A DNA stretch of 64,000 nt from Candidatus Cacconaster merdequi (GTDB taxonomy: Bacteria > Bacteroidota > Bacteroidia > Bacteroidales > UBA932), in contig JAGHVK010000033.1 of assembly GCA_018064345.1 (NCBI GenBank), positions 1 to 64,000 on the forward strand. Reading direction: 5' to 3'. The position numbers and the translations under genes are program-made. The notes below the pieces were generated by a model that ran no database searches, had not been told where the DNA came from, and saw nothing but the letters and a program-made list of their open reading frames with translations. Shown in pieces: positions 41,397-50,476 of this stretch (the stretch's first letter is position 1; each line of letters begins with the position of its first letter).

Positions 41397-42686
41397 TTAT
41401 TCTTTATTTTCGTTTATTGCTGATTCATACACTGCCTTAACCTTGACGGCGGCAGCGTCCCACTTGAGTGCATCCACCTCTTCACGGCCCTTCTCCTTGG
41501 CCACCTCAGAGATAGCCGGATAGTTGAGCAGTGCGTACATAGCGTCTGCGAGAGCATCAATATCCCAGAAATCCACCTTGATTGCATATTTGAGCACCTC
41601 AGCGACACCGGACTGCTTGGATATTATAGTAGGCACGTCGGATTTCATCGCCTCAAGTGGTGAAATACCAAAAGGCTCTGATACCGAAGGCATTACATAG
41701 ACATCTGAAAGAGCGAACATCTTCTGGACGTCGTCACCGCGCAAAAAGCCGGTGAAATGGAACCGGTCGGATATGCCGAGCCGGGCCACCTGCCGGATGC
41801 AACGGTTCATCATATCACCGCTGCCCGCCATCACGAACCTGACGTTGCTGCACACCTTCAGAACCTTGGCCGCAGCCTCGATGAAGTACTCCGGACCTTT
41901 CTGGAATGTGATTCGTCCCAGGAAAGTGATGACCTTCTCAGGAACCCCTCTCTGTACGGACATACGGTTGCGTCCGGAGAAATCAACGGCATTGTGGACG
42001 GTGACTACCTTCGAAGAAGATATACCGTACTTGTTCACCACGATGTTGCGGGTAAGATTGCTTACGGTGATGACCTTGTCGGCAGCTTCCATTCCCATCT
42101 TCTCAAGACGGAACACCTCAGGATTCACATTGGATCCACGGTCAAATTCCGTAGCGTGGACGTGTATTACCAGAGGCTTCCCCGAAACCCTCTTTGCAGC
42201 AATTCCGGCAAGATAGGTGAGCCAGTCGTGAGCGTGTATCACATCGAACTGATTCTCAGCAGCAATCGCTCCTGCCACCATCGCGTAGCGTGCAACCTCC
42301 TCCATAAGGTTCGCCCCGTACTTTCCCGAGAATTTGTATTTCTGGCGGAAATAGAACTTGAACTCCTCACTCTGATATCGTTGTTCCTTCTCCACCAACG
42401 AAGTGAACTCCTGAGGGTCGATATACGGGTGAAGGTTGGAGCCCACACGCAGGAACTGCACCTTGCTGAGGAACTCGTCCACATTATGGCAGGTGTCGTA
42501 GACAGCCACGTCACTGGCATTGATTATCCTGACTGCGCTCTGGTCTTCGTCCCCCGAAGCGGAAGGCATCACGAAAAGCACCTCCACGTCGTTCTTGGCA
42601 AGACCCTTTGTCATTCCGTAGCAGGCCGTTCCGAGGCCGCCGGCAATATGGGGAGGGAACTCCCACCCGAACATAAGTACTCGCAT
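41397..42686 (-). CDS. GT4 glycosyltransferase, probable glycogen synthase
   Basis: A 429-aa GT-B fold family 4 glycosyltransferase. It opens MRVLMFGWEFPPHIAGGLGTACYG, the nucleotide-sugar synthase-like start, with HAHDWLTYLAG near residue 155 and the donor-site block SDVYVMPSVSEPFGISPLEAMKS near residue 335, including the E-x7-E arrangement. It is cytoplasmic. Embedded among branching, debranching and amylase genes, it is the best candidate for the alpha-1,4-glucan chain-elongating enzyme alongside the GT3-like half of the fusion protein. A role in another glycan cannot be excluded. Confidence 0.85.
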   Translation of the reverse strand: MRVLMFGWEFPPHIAGGLGTACYGMTKGLAKNDVEVLFVMPSASGDEDQSAVRIINASDVAVYDTCHNVDEFLSKVQFLRVGSNLHPYIDPQEFTSLVEKEQRYQSEEFKFYFRQKYKFSGKYGANLMEEVARYAMVAGAIAAENQFDVIHAHDWLTYLAGIAAKRVSGKPLVIHVHATEFDRGSNVNPEVFRLEKMGMEAADKVITVSNLTRNIVVNKYGISSSKVVTVHNAVDFSGRNRMSVQRGVPEKVITFLGRITFQKGPEYFIEAAAKVLKVCSNVRFVMAGSGDMMNRCIRQVARLGISDRFHFTGFLRGDDVQKMFALSDVYVMPSVSEPFGISPLEAMKSDVPTIISKQSGVAEVLKYAIKVDFWDIDALADAMYALLNYPAISEVAKEKGREEVDALKWDAAAVKVKAVYESAINENKE

Positions 42687-42688
42687 AG

Positions 42689-44620
42689 TCAGTCCTCCTT
42701 ATATTTTTCAATCAGATATTCAACCTTGAGAATCGCAGCAACGCTGAGTGCGGAGTTGATTGCTCCGTGCGGCATATATGGAGGGTCGCCATCGTAAATC
42801 TCAGCGACAGCCCCGATGCCGTGTACGTTCATATCTTCCTGGAAATAATCAATCAGTGTCCTGGCCTTCCTTGAGAACGCCCCGCCGTAAAGTTTGAACT
42901 GAGCCTCTACGTACGGACCGAGGAGCCACGGGCGGGTACAGCCGTTGTGGGTTGCCATATCACGGTCGTACTGGTTGCCTTCGTAGCGCGAACGGTAGAG
43001 AGGGTTCTTCGGAGAAAGCGTACGGATGCCTCTCGTCGTAAGAAGTTCCCTGCTCACCGCGTGGAGAATCTCGGCCTTGACTTCTTCAGGGACAGGGCTG
43101 TATTCAAGAGAGCAGGCATATATCTGGTTCGGACGGGTGAATACGTTCTGGCCTTCCGTTCCTACATAATCGGCAAGATGACGTCGTGCATCGACCCAGA
43201 ACAGAGGCAGGAAACATTCATCAATCTTCTTGCGGATAGCAGAGCATCTTTCCACAAGGGAAGCATTCTTCCCGAACTTGCCCTCCATCTTTTCCACCAG
43301 GCATACGGCATTATACCACAAGCAGTTGGTCTCCACCTGAAAACCTTTTCTCTCATTTACTGGACGAGAGTCCACATAACTGTTCATCCAGCTTGTTGCA
43401 ACTCCTTCCTTCTCAGACCAGACAAGTCCGTTGTCCCTGAGTGTGACACCGGGACGCCCGGACAGATAACTCTCCACAATCGAGCACATCGTGCTTCCGT
43501 ATTTCTTCCAGACATTCTCCTCATCCGAGGTGAATGATGCAAGATTCTGAATCGCTTCAGCCAGACGCAAAGGTGCTTCCGTCTGGTCGCATCCTTCGAA
43601 AAGGAAGGCCCGGTTCTCGGTAATGAGGTCATCCAGTATCTTTGTAAAGAGCTTTACGTCACCTGTATTGAAGATGGTGAGCCCGGCGATGGCTATGAGG
43701 GTTTCCCTCAGACCGCCAATCTCGTGCCAGGAGAATCCGGTGCATATTCTGGTGTACGGATCCTCATAAGCTATCAGCTGGCTTGCAGCAGCCCTCAGGC
43801 ATCCGTCGAAGTCCTCGCGGTTGCCTATCGCCTTGAGCCCTCTGGTGAACTGTGCCTTGAGCGTTGCAGGGTTCTCAACCTTCGTGGATACACTCATGAC
43901 AACACTCTCACCCTTGCGGAGCGGCATTTCGAAGAATCCCGGAACAAGCAGGTCTTCAGTGCAGTCGAACCCTCTGCGGTACTCTTCGGTATAGACAACA
44001 TCCCTGTACCAGTCCGGGGAATGGACGTAGTCGTTCTGCTTGGAGAACTGTATGTACAGCATAGGGAAATCGCGGTACATACAGTAGCCGGCGCCCTGGC
44101 TGACAGGGGTGAAATGAGTGTCAGCCCCACCATTGGCTTTGGTCAGTGAATGGATGCTCCTGAATGCGAGGAAAGGCTTTATCTGAAAGAGTGTCTTCGT
44201 CTCTGCATTCTCAAGCAGAGTGTAGCGTATGAGCAGCTGTTCGCTCTTGGCCACGAAAAGCATCTCTTTCTTGAAGAGCATCCCGCCTACACGGTATGTC
44301 ACGGTCGGGACAGGAGCCATTTCGAAATCCACGATATATTTATGCCCACGAGGCTCGTAGATATCTCCATAGCAATGGATTCCCAAGTTGAAAGCCTTGC
44401 CGTGCTGAAGCAGCGTTTCATCAGCGGCGGACAAAAGGATATACCTGTGACCTCCGAACTTGCCTATCGGAACAGAAAAAAGACAGTGATACTTGCGGGT
44501 ATTGCAGCAGACTATGGTGGTATTGAGGTAGCCGCCTGCCCTGTTTGTCGCGAGCAGTTCCCTCTTGAGGGAATACTCCAGATTTACAAGTTCCGCCTTG
44601 TTGAACTTCAGATATGCCAT
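42689..44620 (-). CDS. glycogen debranching enzyme (amylo-alpha-1,6-glucosidase type)
   Basis: A 643-aa protein. It has the N-terminal GDE domain (YSLKRELLATNRAGGYLNTTI, then CCNTRKYHCLFSVP) and a C-terminal (alpha/alpha)6 domain with FSWHEIGGLRETLIAIAG near residue 330, DNGLVWSEKEGVATSWM near 445, and FQVETNCLWYNA followed by DRDMATHNGCTRPWLLGPY near 580, the usual GH133-like features. It removes alpha-1,6 branch stubs during glycogen breakdown. It starts 1 bp after glgB and stops 2 bp before the GT4 gene. Confidence 0.93.
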   Translation of the reverse strand: MAYLKFNKAELVNLEYSLKRELLATNRAGGYLNTTIVCCNTRKYHCLFSVPIGKFGGHRYILLSAADETLLQHGKAFNLGIHCYGDIYEPRGHKYIVDFEMAPVPTVTYRVGGMLFKKEMLFVAKSEQLLIRYTLLENAETKTLFQIKPFLAFRSIHSLTKANGGADTHFTPVSQGAGYCMYRDFPMLYIQFSKQNDYVHSPDWYRDVVYTEEYRRGFDCTEDLLVPGFFEMPLRKGESVVMSVSTKVENPATLKAQFTRGLKAIGNREDFDGCLRAAASQLIAYEDPYTRICTGFSWHEIGGLRETLIAIAGLTIFNTGDVKLFTKILDDLITENRAFLFEGCDQTEAPLRLAEAIQNLASFTSDEENVWKKYGSTMCSIVESYLSGRPGVTLRDNGLVWSEKEGVATSWMNSYVDSRPVNERKGFQVETNCLWYNAVCLVEKMEGKFGKNASLVERCSAIRKKIDECFLPLFWVDARRHLADYVGTEGQNVFTRPNQIYACSLEYSPVPEEVKAEILHAVSRELLTTRGIRTLSPKNPLYRSRYEGNQYDRDMATHNGCTRPWLLGPYVEAQFKLYGGAFSRKARTLIDYFQEDMNVHGIGAVAEIYDGDPPYMPHGAINSALSVAAILKVEYLIEKYKED

Positions 44621-44621
44621 A

Positions 44622-46607
44622 TCATATTCTTTTTAGTACCTGCACCGTCCTGCACGGAAGGTACAGATACAGTTGATTCCTGTCATTCTCAACCACAGTA
44701 CTGTGAAGGATGAGGTCATTGTTGCGCTCGAATCCCCCAAAAGAAGCGCTGTCGCTGTCGAGGACTACACGATAGTCTCCCGAAGCGGCATCGAATCCGT
44801 ACTGCTCAAATGAATCTTGAGGGTTGAAATTGAACGCAAAAATATACTCTCCACGTCCAATAACCAAAACTTTTTTCAATTCATCGGCGCGCAAGCACTC
44901 AACCTGCGACTTAAATATCTCATTATCAGCGAAAAGAGAAATCATCCCCTTATCAAAGGCAAGCAGCTGGCCGTAGCGCAGGGATGGATTGTCGGCAAGC
45001 GACCACTGCCTTCTTGCGTACTTGTAGGACCATCCGTTGCCCTCCCTCGGAAAATCAATCCATTCCGGATGCCCGAATTCATTTCCCATAAACGTCAGAT
45101 AACCGTCACCGGCCGTAGCGATTGTCGCCATCCGTATCATCTTGTGCAGCGCGATGCCTCTTTCAACCGTCAGGTTCCGGGAATCTTTGCTCATGGAATA
45201 ATACATTTCCTTATCCATAAGGCGGAATATCAAGGTCTTGTCACCTACCAGAGCCTGATCGTGGCACTCCGCGTAACTGACTGTCCTCTCATCCTTCCTC
45301 TTGCCGGAAAGTTCGTAGAAGACCTCACCCATACTCCAATCCCAGTCGGAGCGTTCCTTTATCCACTTTATCCAATGGTCCGCCACCCCCATACTCATCC
45401 TGAAGTCGAAACCGATGCCACCTTTCTTCAGTGGTGCAGCCAGGCCGGCCATCCCCGACATATCTTCAGCAATCGTCAGTGAGCGGGGATTCAACTCCTT
45501 GACGAGGATGTTCGCCAGTCCGAGATAAGTGATTGCGTCTTCGTCCTGGCCTCCGTTGAAATAGTCGTCATAACCGTTAAAATCGCGTTCCAGCCCGTGG
45601 TCGAGATAAAGCATGCTCGTCACACCGTCGAAACGGAAACCGTCAAGACGGTACTCCTCCATCCAGTACTTCAGATTAGACAGCAGGAAGTGGACCGTGG
45701 AGTCTTTTCCATAATCGAAGCAGCGGGACTTCCAGGCCGGATGCCATCCACGGTCACCTTCGTGGAAATAAGTCGTGTATGAGCCGTCCAGACGGCTGAG
45801 GCCTTCAGCCTCATTTGCCACGGCGTGTGAATGAACTATGTCCATAATTACGGCGATTCCAGCCCTGTGGGCGTCATCCACCAGTTCCTTGAATTCCTCA
45901 GGAGTACCGAAGCGGCTGCTGAGAGCAAACAAGTTGGAAACCTGATAGCCGAAACTGCCGTAGTATGGGTGCTCCTGCAGGGCCATTATCTGCAAGGTAT
46001 TGTATCCCAAGTCCTTGACACGTGGCAACACATTCCTGCGAAATTCAGTGAAACTTGCAACCTTCCCCTCTTCGGAACTCATTCCTATGTGCACTTCATA
46101 GATAAGAGGGTTTCTGACCTTGATCTTCCTGCGCGAGCGCCAGAGGTAAGGCTTCTCCGGTTCCCAGACCTGCGCCGCGAATATTTTGGTTTCAGGGTCC
46201 TGCACGCATCTTGTGGCATAGGCAGGCAGCCTTTCACCGCCGCCACCGGGCCACTCGACGTACCACTTGAAGAGGTCACAGTGGCTTATCCTCGATCCAT
46301 CAGCCACAAGTTCCCAGTCACCGCCGCCCAGAGGCTTCATCTCCCAGTCAGCACTCCGCTGCCATCCGTTGAAATCGCCAATGACATATATCCGTGAAGC
46401 ATTGGGAGCCCACTCACGGAAAACGTATCCGGAGCCTTCGCGATGAGGGCTGTAATACAGATGCCCGTTCACAGCACCGGCAAGGCTTCCGGAATCCCCT
46501 GCCATCTCACCCGCACGTTCAATTATGGTGCGGTTGCGACGTTCTATCACATCCTTGTAGGGTGTGAGCCAGGGGTCAAGGTCATATATCTTCTTAATCC
46601 TCCCCAT
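44622..46607 (-). CDS. glgB: 1,4-alpha-glucan branching enzyme, GH13
   Basis: A 661-aa enzyme that introduces alpha-1,6 branches into glycogen. The CBM48 domain (about 55-150) includes GYVFREWAPNASRIYVIGDFN. The GH13 barrel motifs are IAVIMDIVHSHAV, YRLDGFRFDGVTSM (nucleophile Asp), TIAEDMSGM (acid/base Glu) and SYAECHDQALVG (third acid). The layout is closer to the eukaryote-type branching enzymes than to E. coli GlgB. I use ATG 46607; the in-frame TTG at 46616 is less likely. It overlaps xseB by 14 nt. Confidence 0.94.
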   Translation of the reverse strand: MGRIKKIYDLDPWLTPYKDVIERRNRTIIERAGEMAGDSGSLAGAVNGHLYYSPHREGSGYVFREWAPNASRIYVIGDFNGWQRSADWEMKPLGGGDWELVADGSRISHCDLFKWYVEWPGGGGERLPAYATRCVQDPETKIFAAQVWEPEKPYLWRSRRKIKVRNPLIYEVHIGMSSEEGKVASFTEFRRNVLPRVKDLGYNTLQIMALQEHPYYGSFGYQVSNLFALSSRFGTPEEFKELVDDAHRAGIAVIMDIVHSHAVANEAEGLSRLDGSYTTYFHEGDRGWHPAWKSRCFDYGKDSTVHFLLSNLKYWMEEYRLDGFRFDGVTSMLYLDHGLERDFNGYDDYFNGGQDEDAITYLGLANILVKELNPRSLTIAEDMSGMAGLAAPLKKGGIGFDFRMSMGVADHWIKWIKERSDWDWSMGEVFYELSGKRKDERTVSYAECHDQALVGDKTLIFRLMDKEMYYSMSKDSRNLTVERGIALHKMIRMATIATAGDGYLTFMGNEFGHPEWIDFPREGNGWSYKYARRQWSLADNPSLRYGQLLAFDKGMISLFADNEIFKSQVECLRADELKKVLVIGRGEYIFAFNFNPQDSFEQYGFDAASGDYRVVLDSDSASFGGFERNNDLILHSTVVENDRNQLYLYLPCRTVQVLKRI

Positions 46608-46809
46608 CTTCTTCAATCAGTTTGCCAATCTCCGACTCCCCTTTGCGGATGTACTCCTTGCACCATCTGACAAGTTCCATAGCCTTCCTCACATCGGCGG
46701 AAATGCCTGTAAGGTCGCGTTTCGGGTCCTCGATTGCCGTCACAAGCGCTTCCAGCTGCGCTACAGCATCCTCGTATTTCAATTCAATATCCATATCCTT
46801 CGGATTCAT
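46594..46809 (-). CDS. xseB: exodeoxyribonuclease VII small subunit
   Basis: A 71-aa helical protein with the XseB pattern: LKYEDAVAQLEALVTAIEDP, then a long helix ending GESEIGKLIEEDGED. Several XseB chains bind one XseA to form the single-strand exonuclease. Its ATG overlaps the xseA stop (ATGA) and its end overlaps glgB. A second in-frame ATG at 46794 (MDIELKYED) is also possible. Confidence 0.9.
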   Translation of the reverse strand: MNPKDMDIELKYEDAVAQLEALVTAIEDPKRDLTGISADVRKAMELVRWCKEYIRKGESEIGKLIEEDGED

Positions 46810-47978
46810 AATACCTCGACTTCCACAGTATCATCTTCAAACATAATCATCAGCCTGTCCCCGCGGCTGACCTTCGCGGCACACTCCACTCTCCGTCCAT
46901 CCTTCAGCGCAATCGCATATCCCTTCGAGAGAACAGCGCGAGGGTCCGATGAAACAACCTTTGACTCAAGGAGTTCTATCCTGCGCATCTGGTCGGAGAA
47001 ACGGCGTTCGAGGGAAGATGAGAGACGGTAGACCATCCTGTCGAGCACGGACAGCTCCTTCTCGAACTTCCCACGCAGGGCAAGCTGCAATCCCCGGGCC
47101 ATGAAGTCTATCCGCGACTCCTCTTCACAGAAAATGCCTATTATCAGATCTGCAAGGGCTGTCGGGGTCTTCACACTTGTGTGGGCCACCATATCCACAA
47201 CGTGGAAATCGTGGTCGTGGCCTATGGCCGAAAGTACAGGAAGAGGGAACTGAGCCACGTTCACTGCCATTTCGTAATCATCGAAGCACACCAGGTCCAT
47301 CGCTCCTCCACCGCCGCGAAGAATCAGCACCGCGTCGAAATCCTCGGCCCGCTGCGCAATCACGTCAAGAGCAGCTATCACGCTTGAGGGTGATTCAGTG
47401 CCCTGCATAACGGCAGGGAAGAGTTCAGTTCGGAACTCATACCCGTATTCGTTTCCGGAAAGATGCTTCAGGAAATCGCGGTATCCGGCGGCAGTGGCAC
47501 TCGTAACAACGGCGAACCGCCTTGGGAGAAGAGGCAGTTCAAGGGAAGAGTTCATTTCGAACATACCCTCGGCACGCAGCCTTTCAACGGTACGACGACG
47601 CTCGAGCTCCAGTTCACCGATGGTAAAGGACGGGTCAATGTCGGTTACGACGAGCGAAAGCCCGTAAAGTTCGGAATATTGGACTCTTACCTTAAGCAGG
47701 ACTGCCATTCCCGATGCAAGCCTGCTTCCGGTGGCGGATTCAAAGAAAGGAGCTATCAGGCGGAACTGCTGCGCCCAGATTATTGACTGCATCTTTGCAA
47801 GAAGCCTCCCGCTGTCCTGCTCCTTCTCCACAAGAGTCATATAGCAATGGCCTGAGGCGTTCTGCTTCAGTTCGCTTATCTCCGCACGCACCCAGATGGA
47901 GTCGGGAAAGCCAGTCTCCAATGTCTCACCTATCGCCTCCTGCAATTCCAGGAGCGAGATATGTTCCACACTGTCCAT
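46806..47978 (-). CDS. xseA: exodeoxyribonuclease VII large subunit
   Basis: A 390-aa catalytic subunit degrading single-stranded DNA in both directions. The N-terminal OB domain has SIWVRAEISELKQNASGHCYMTL. The catalytic region has FAVVTSATAAGYRDFLKHL, LRGGGGAMDLVCFDDYEMA and LSAIGHDHDFHVVDMVAHTSVKTPTAL in pieces, followed by a coiled coil. I chose ATG 47978 because the -7 box (minus TAAATTTG, 47984-47991) ends 5 nt before it; the longer frame has no family match. It is the first gene of the glycogen operon. Confidence 0.94.
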   Translation of the reverse strand: MDSVEHISLLELQEAIGETLETGFPDSIWVRAEISELKQNASGHCYMTLVEKEQDSGRLLAKMQSIIWAQQFRLIAPFFESATGSRLASGMAVLLKVRVQYSELYGLSLVVTDIDPSFTIGELELERRRTVERLRAEGMFEMNSSLELPLLPRRFAVVTSATAAGYRDFLKHLSGNEYGYEFRTELFPAVMQGTESPSSVIAALDVIAQRAEDFDAVLILRGGGGAMDLVCFDDYEMAVNVAQFPLPVLSAIGHDHDFHVVDMVAHTSVKTPTALADLIIGIFCEEESRIDFMARGLQLALRGKFEKELSVLDRMVYRLSSSLERRFSDQMRRIELLESKVVSSDPRAVLSKGYAIALKDGRRVECAAKVSRGDRLMIMFEDDTVEVEVL

Positions 47979-47983
47979 TTCTA

Positions 47984-47991
47984 CAAATTTA
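47984..47991 (-). promoter_or_regulatory. -7 box of the xseA-glycogen-ribF operon, leaderless spacing
   Basis: The minus strand reads TAAATTTG, then TAGAA and ATG. It is divergent from the engB promoter at 48024-48031. Confidence 0.6.
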
Positions 47992-48023
47992 CAAAATTGT
48001 TCGGTATTGTCCACACATTTTTG

Positions 48024-48031
48024 TACTTTTG
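48024..48031 (+). promoter_or_regulatory. -7 box for the engB operon
   Basis: TACTTTTG fits TAnnTTTG. It ends 2 nt before an in-frame ATG at 48034 and 23 nt before the preferred ATG at 48055. Confidence 0.6.
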
Positions 48032-48054
48032 CAATGTCAAAAACCCACGATGCG

Positions 48055-48651
48055 ATGATTATCAAGCAAGCCGTCTTCGCAGGCAGCAGTCAAGACATTG
48101 AAGGTAAGCCTCAACGGGCTTTGCCGGAATTTGCCTTCATAGGAAGGAGCAACGTGGGCAAGAGTTCCCTCATCAATACTCTTTGTGCAAAGAAAGGTCT
48201 CGCGCACACTTCGGCCACACCGGGCAAGACTCAGCTGGTCAATCATTTCCTTATCAACGACCAATGGTATCTGGTGGATCTGCCGGGGTACGGCTACGCA
48301 AAAGTCGGCAAAAAAGGGCGTGAAAAGCTCGAGAAGATAATCGATGACTACATCAGCCGCTCGAAAGAGATGGTCCTTCTATTCGTGCTCCTCGACTCAC
48401 GCCACGACCTCCAGAAAATCGACCTCGAGTTCATGATAGAGCTCGGGGAGAACGGAGTCCCATTCTCGATAATCTACACCAAGTGCGACAAGTCCGGAGT
48501 GAATGTCGTCAATGCGCAGATAGAGAAGAACAACGCCGCGATGATGGAGTATTGGGAGCAGCTGCCGCCGGTATTCAAGAGTTCGTCCGAAACAGGTGCC
48601 GGCCGCGAGGAGATTCTGGACTACATCGACAGCATACTGAAAACAATATAA
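48055..48651 (+). CDS. engB: ribosome biogenesis GTPase EngB (YsxC/YihA)
   Basis: A 198-aa small GTPase needed for 50S subunit assembly. G1 is GRSNVGKSSLIN (residues 30-41), the switch region follows in TSATPGKTQLVNHF, G3 is DLPGYGYAKVGKKGREK, G4 is YTKCDKSG, and the end is SSETGAGREEILDYID. ATG 48055 is preferred because 48034 nearly abuts the -7 box and adds seven residues outside the family core; a leaderless start at 48034 is possible. It leads an operon with prs, nadE and a nitroreductase. Confidence 0.94.
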   Translation: MIIKQAVFAGSSQDIEGKPQRALPEFAFIGRSNVGKSSLINTLCAKKGLAHTSATPGKTQLVNHFLINDQWYLVDLPGYGYAKVGKKGREKLEKIIDDYISRSKEMVLLFVLLDSRHDLQKIDLEFMIELGENGVPFSIIYTKCDKSGVNVVNAQIEKNNAAMMEYWEQLPPVFKSSSETGAGREEILDYIDSILKTI

Positions 48652-48663
48652 AACAAAAATACT

Positions 48664-49617
48664 ATGGAACAGCAATTCTTTGAGCACAGATTCAAAATAT
48701 TCGCCTGCAGAGGTTCGAAAGCACTTGCACAGAAAATAGCGGACGCACTCGGCACCCAGCTGGGCAAATCTGCGGTACTGGATTTCAGCGACGGTGAATT
48801 TCAGCCGGCATTTGATGAAAGCATCCGCGGAGCATCCGTATTCATCGTCCAGAGCACCTTCGCACCTGCAGACAACCTCATGGAGCTGCTGCTTATGATT
48901 GATGCGGCACGCCGCGCCTCAGCATACAAGGTCATCGCAGTGATGCCTTATTTCGGCTGGGCAAGGCAGGACCGCAAGGACCGTCCGCGCGTCTCAATCG
49001 GAGCCAAGCTCGTGGCAAACCTGCTCCACGCCGCAGGATGCGACAGGGTGATGACCTGCGACCTCCACGCCGACCAGATCCAGGGCTTCTTCGACTTCCC
49101 TGTGGACCACATCTACGCCAGCGCAGTATTCCTGCCATACCTCAAGAACCTCAACATCGAGAATCTTTCAATAGCATCTCCTGACATGGGAGGTGCAAAG
49201 AGGGCGAACGCATACTCGCACATCCTCGGCGTACCGATGATTATCTGTCACAAATCAAGGGAAAGGGCAAACGTGGTCGGCTCAATGACAGCCATCGGTG
49301 ACGTAGAAGGAAGGAATGTGGTCATAGTGGACGATATGGTGGACACCGCCGGTACAATCACCAAATGCGCCAATATGCTGATGGACAAGGGAGCAGTCAG
49401 CGTAAAGGCAATGTGTACACACCCTGTCCTCTCCGGTGACGCATACCGGAGGATTGCCGACTCCGCCATAGAGCAGTTCCTCGTAACTGACACCATCCCT
49501 CTCCGCACTGACGTGGACACCTCTAAATTCACCGTTCTTTCAATCGCCGACCTCTTCGCCGACGTAATCGAGAAGGTATATCATTTCAAGTCAGTGAGCG
49601 ACACTTTCGTATTCTAG
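48664..49617 (+). CDS. prs: ribose-phosphate pyrophosphokinase
   Basis: A 317-aa enzyme making PRPP from ribose 5-phosphate and ATP for nucleotides, NAD, histidine and tryptophan. Conserved parts: KIFACRGSKALAQKIADALG, FSDGEFQPAFDESIRG, MPYFGWARQDRKDRPRVSI (flexible ATP loop), TCDLHADQIQGFFDFPVDH and the PRPP loop VVIVDDMVDTAGT near residue 220. It is 12 bp after engB and 15 bp before nadE; PRPP supply next to NAD synthesis makes metabolic sense. Confidence 0.96.
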   Translation: MEQQFFEHRFKIFACRGSKALAQKIADALGTQLGKSAVLDFSDGEFQPAFDESIRGASVFIVQSTFAPADNLMELLLMIDAARRASAYKVIAVMPYFGWARQDRKDRPRVSIGAKLVANLLHAAGCDRVMTCDLHADQIQGFFDFPVDHIYASAVFLPYLKNLNIENLSIASPDMGGAKRANAYSHILGVPMIICHKSRERANVVGSMTAIGDVEGRNVVIVDDMVDTAGTITKCANMLMDKGAVSVKAMCTHPVLSGDAYRRIADSAIEQFLVTDTIPLRTDVDTSKFTVLSIADLFADVIEKVYHFKSVSDTFVF

Positions 49618-49632
49618 AAACCTACAGCCAAG

Positions 49633-50472
49633 ATGGTCCTTGAAGAGAACCTGGACATTGCTGATGTCCACGAAAAGATAGTCGGAAAGATTCGCAGCTA
49701 TTTCGCCTCCTGCGGGAAGACAAAGGCTGTGCTCGGTCTCTCGGGCGGAATCGACTCCGCTCTGGTGGCGGCACTCGCGGTCGATGCCCTCGGGAAAGAT
49801 AACGTACACGGGATACTGATGCCTTCGCCGTTCTCATCCCTCCATTCCGTATCTGATTCTGTGGACCTGGCTACAAACCTCGGAATCAGCTACGACATAA
49901 TCCCCATCGAGAAGATTTACAAGAGGGCGATGCTGGAGATGCACGACTTCTTCGAGATCGGGAAATGGAACGTGGCACAGGAGAACCTTCAGGCCCGCAT
50001 CCGGGGTACCATCCTGATGACCTATTCCAACCGTTATGACGCCTTGCTGCTCAACACCTCAAACAAGAGCGAACTCTTTATGGGCTACGGTACCCTTTAT
50101 GGAGACCTTTGCGGTGCGATGATGGTGATCGCCGACCTCTACAAACTTCAGGTTTACGAACTCTCTTCATACATAAACCGCTCTGAAACAGTGATTCCTG
50201 TTTCGATAATGACGAAGGCTCCTTCAGCTGAGCTCCGTCCCGGGCAGAAAGATACGGACTCTCTTCCAGAGTACAAGGTGCTTGACCCTGTCCTTCACGC
50301 CCTTAACGAAGAGGGACTCACACCGGAGCAGGTTATCGCGCGTGGAGTGGACAAAGAGCTTGTTGAAAGGATTGTAAGGCTCAAGAAAGGCGCTGCATTC
50401 AAGGTGATGCAGATTCCTCCTGTGATTACCGTAGGCGACAAACCGGTCGTTCCTAGGTTCAAGTGCATTTAG
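49633..50472 (+). CDS. nadE: NAD(+) synthase, ammonia-dependent
   Basis: A 279-aa amidating enzyme converting deamido-NAD to NAD. The P-loop-like pyrophosphatase motif LGLSGGIDSALVAAL is at residues 35-49, with MPSPFSSLHSVSDSVDLA near 72, NLQARIRGTILMTYSN near 120 and LNTSNKSELFMGYGTLYGD near 145, then the KAPSAELRPGQKDTDSLP tail loop. There is no N-terminal glutaminase domain, so ammonia rather than glutamine is the expected donor. Confidence 0.93.
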   Translation: MVLEENLDIADVHEKIVGKIRSYFASCGKTKAVLGLSGGIDSALVAALAVDALGKDNVHGILMPSPFSSLHSVSDSVDLATNLGISYDIIPIEKIYKRAMLEMHDFFEIGKWNVAQENLQARIRGTILMTYSNRYDALLLNTSNKSELFMGYGTLYGDLCGAMMVIADLYKLQVYELSSYINRSETVIPVSIMTKAPSAELRPGQKDTDSLPEYKVLDPVLHALNEEGLTPEQVIARGVDKELVERIVRLKKGAAFKVMQIPPVITVGDKPVVPRFKCI

Positions 50473-50476
50473 CCCA

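Noticed and set aside
48034-48054. Earlier ATG for engB
   Set aside because: It starts only 2 nt after the -7 box and adds residues outside the family core. A leaderless start is not excluded, but the second ATG fits better.
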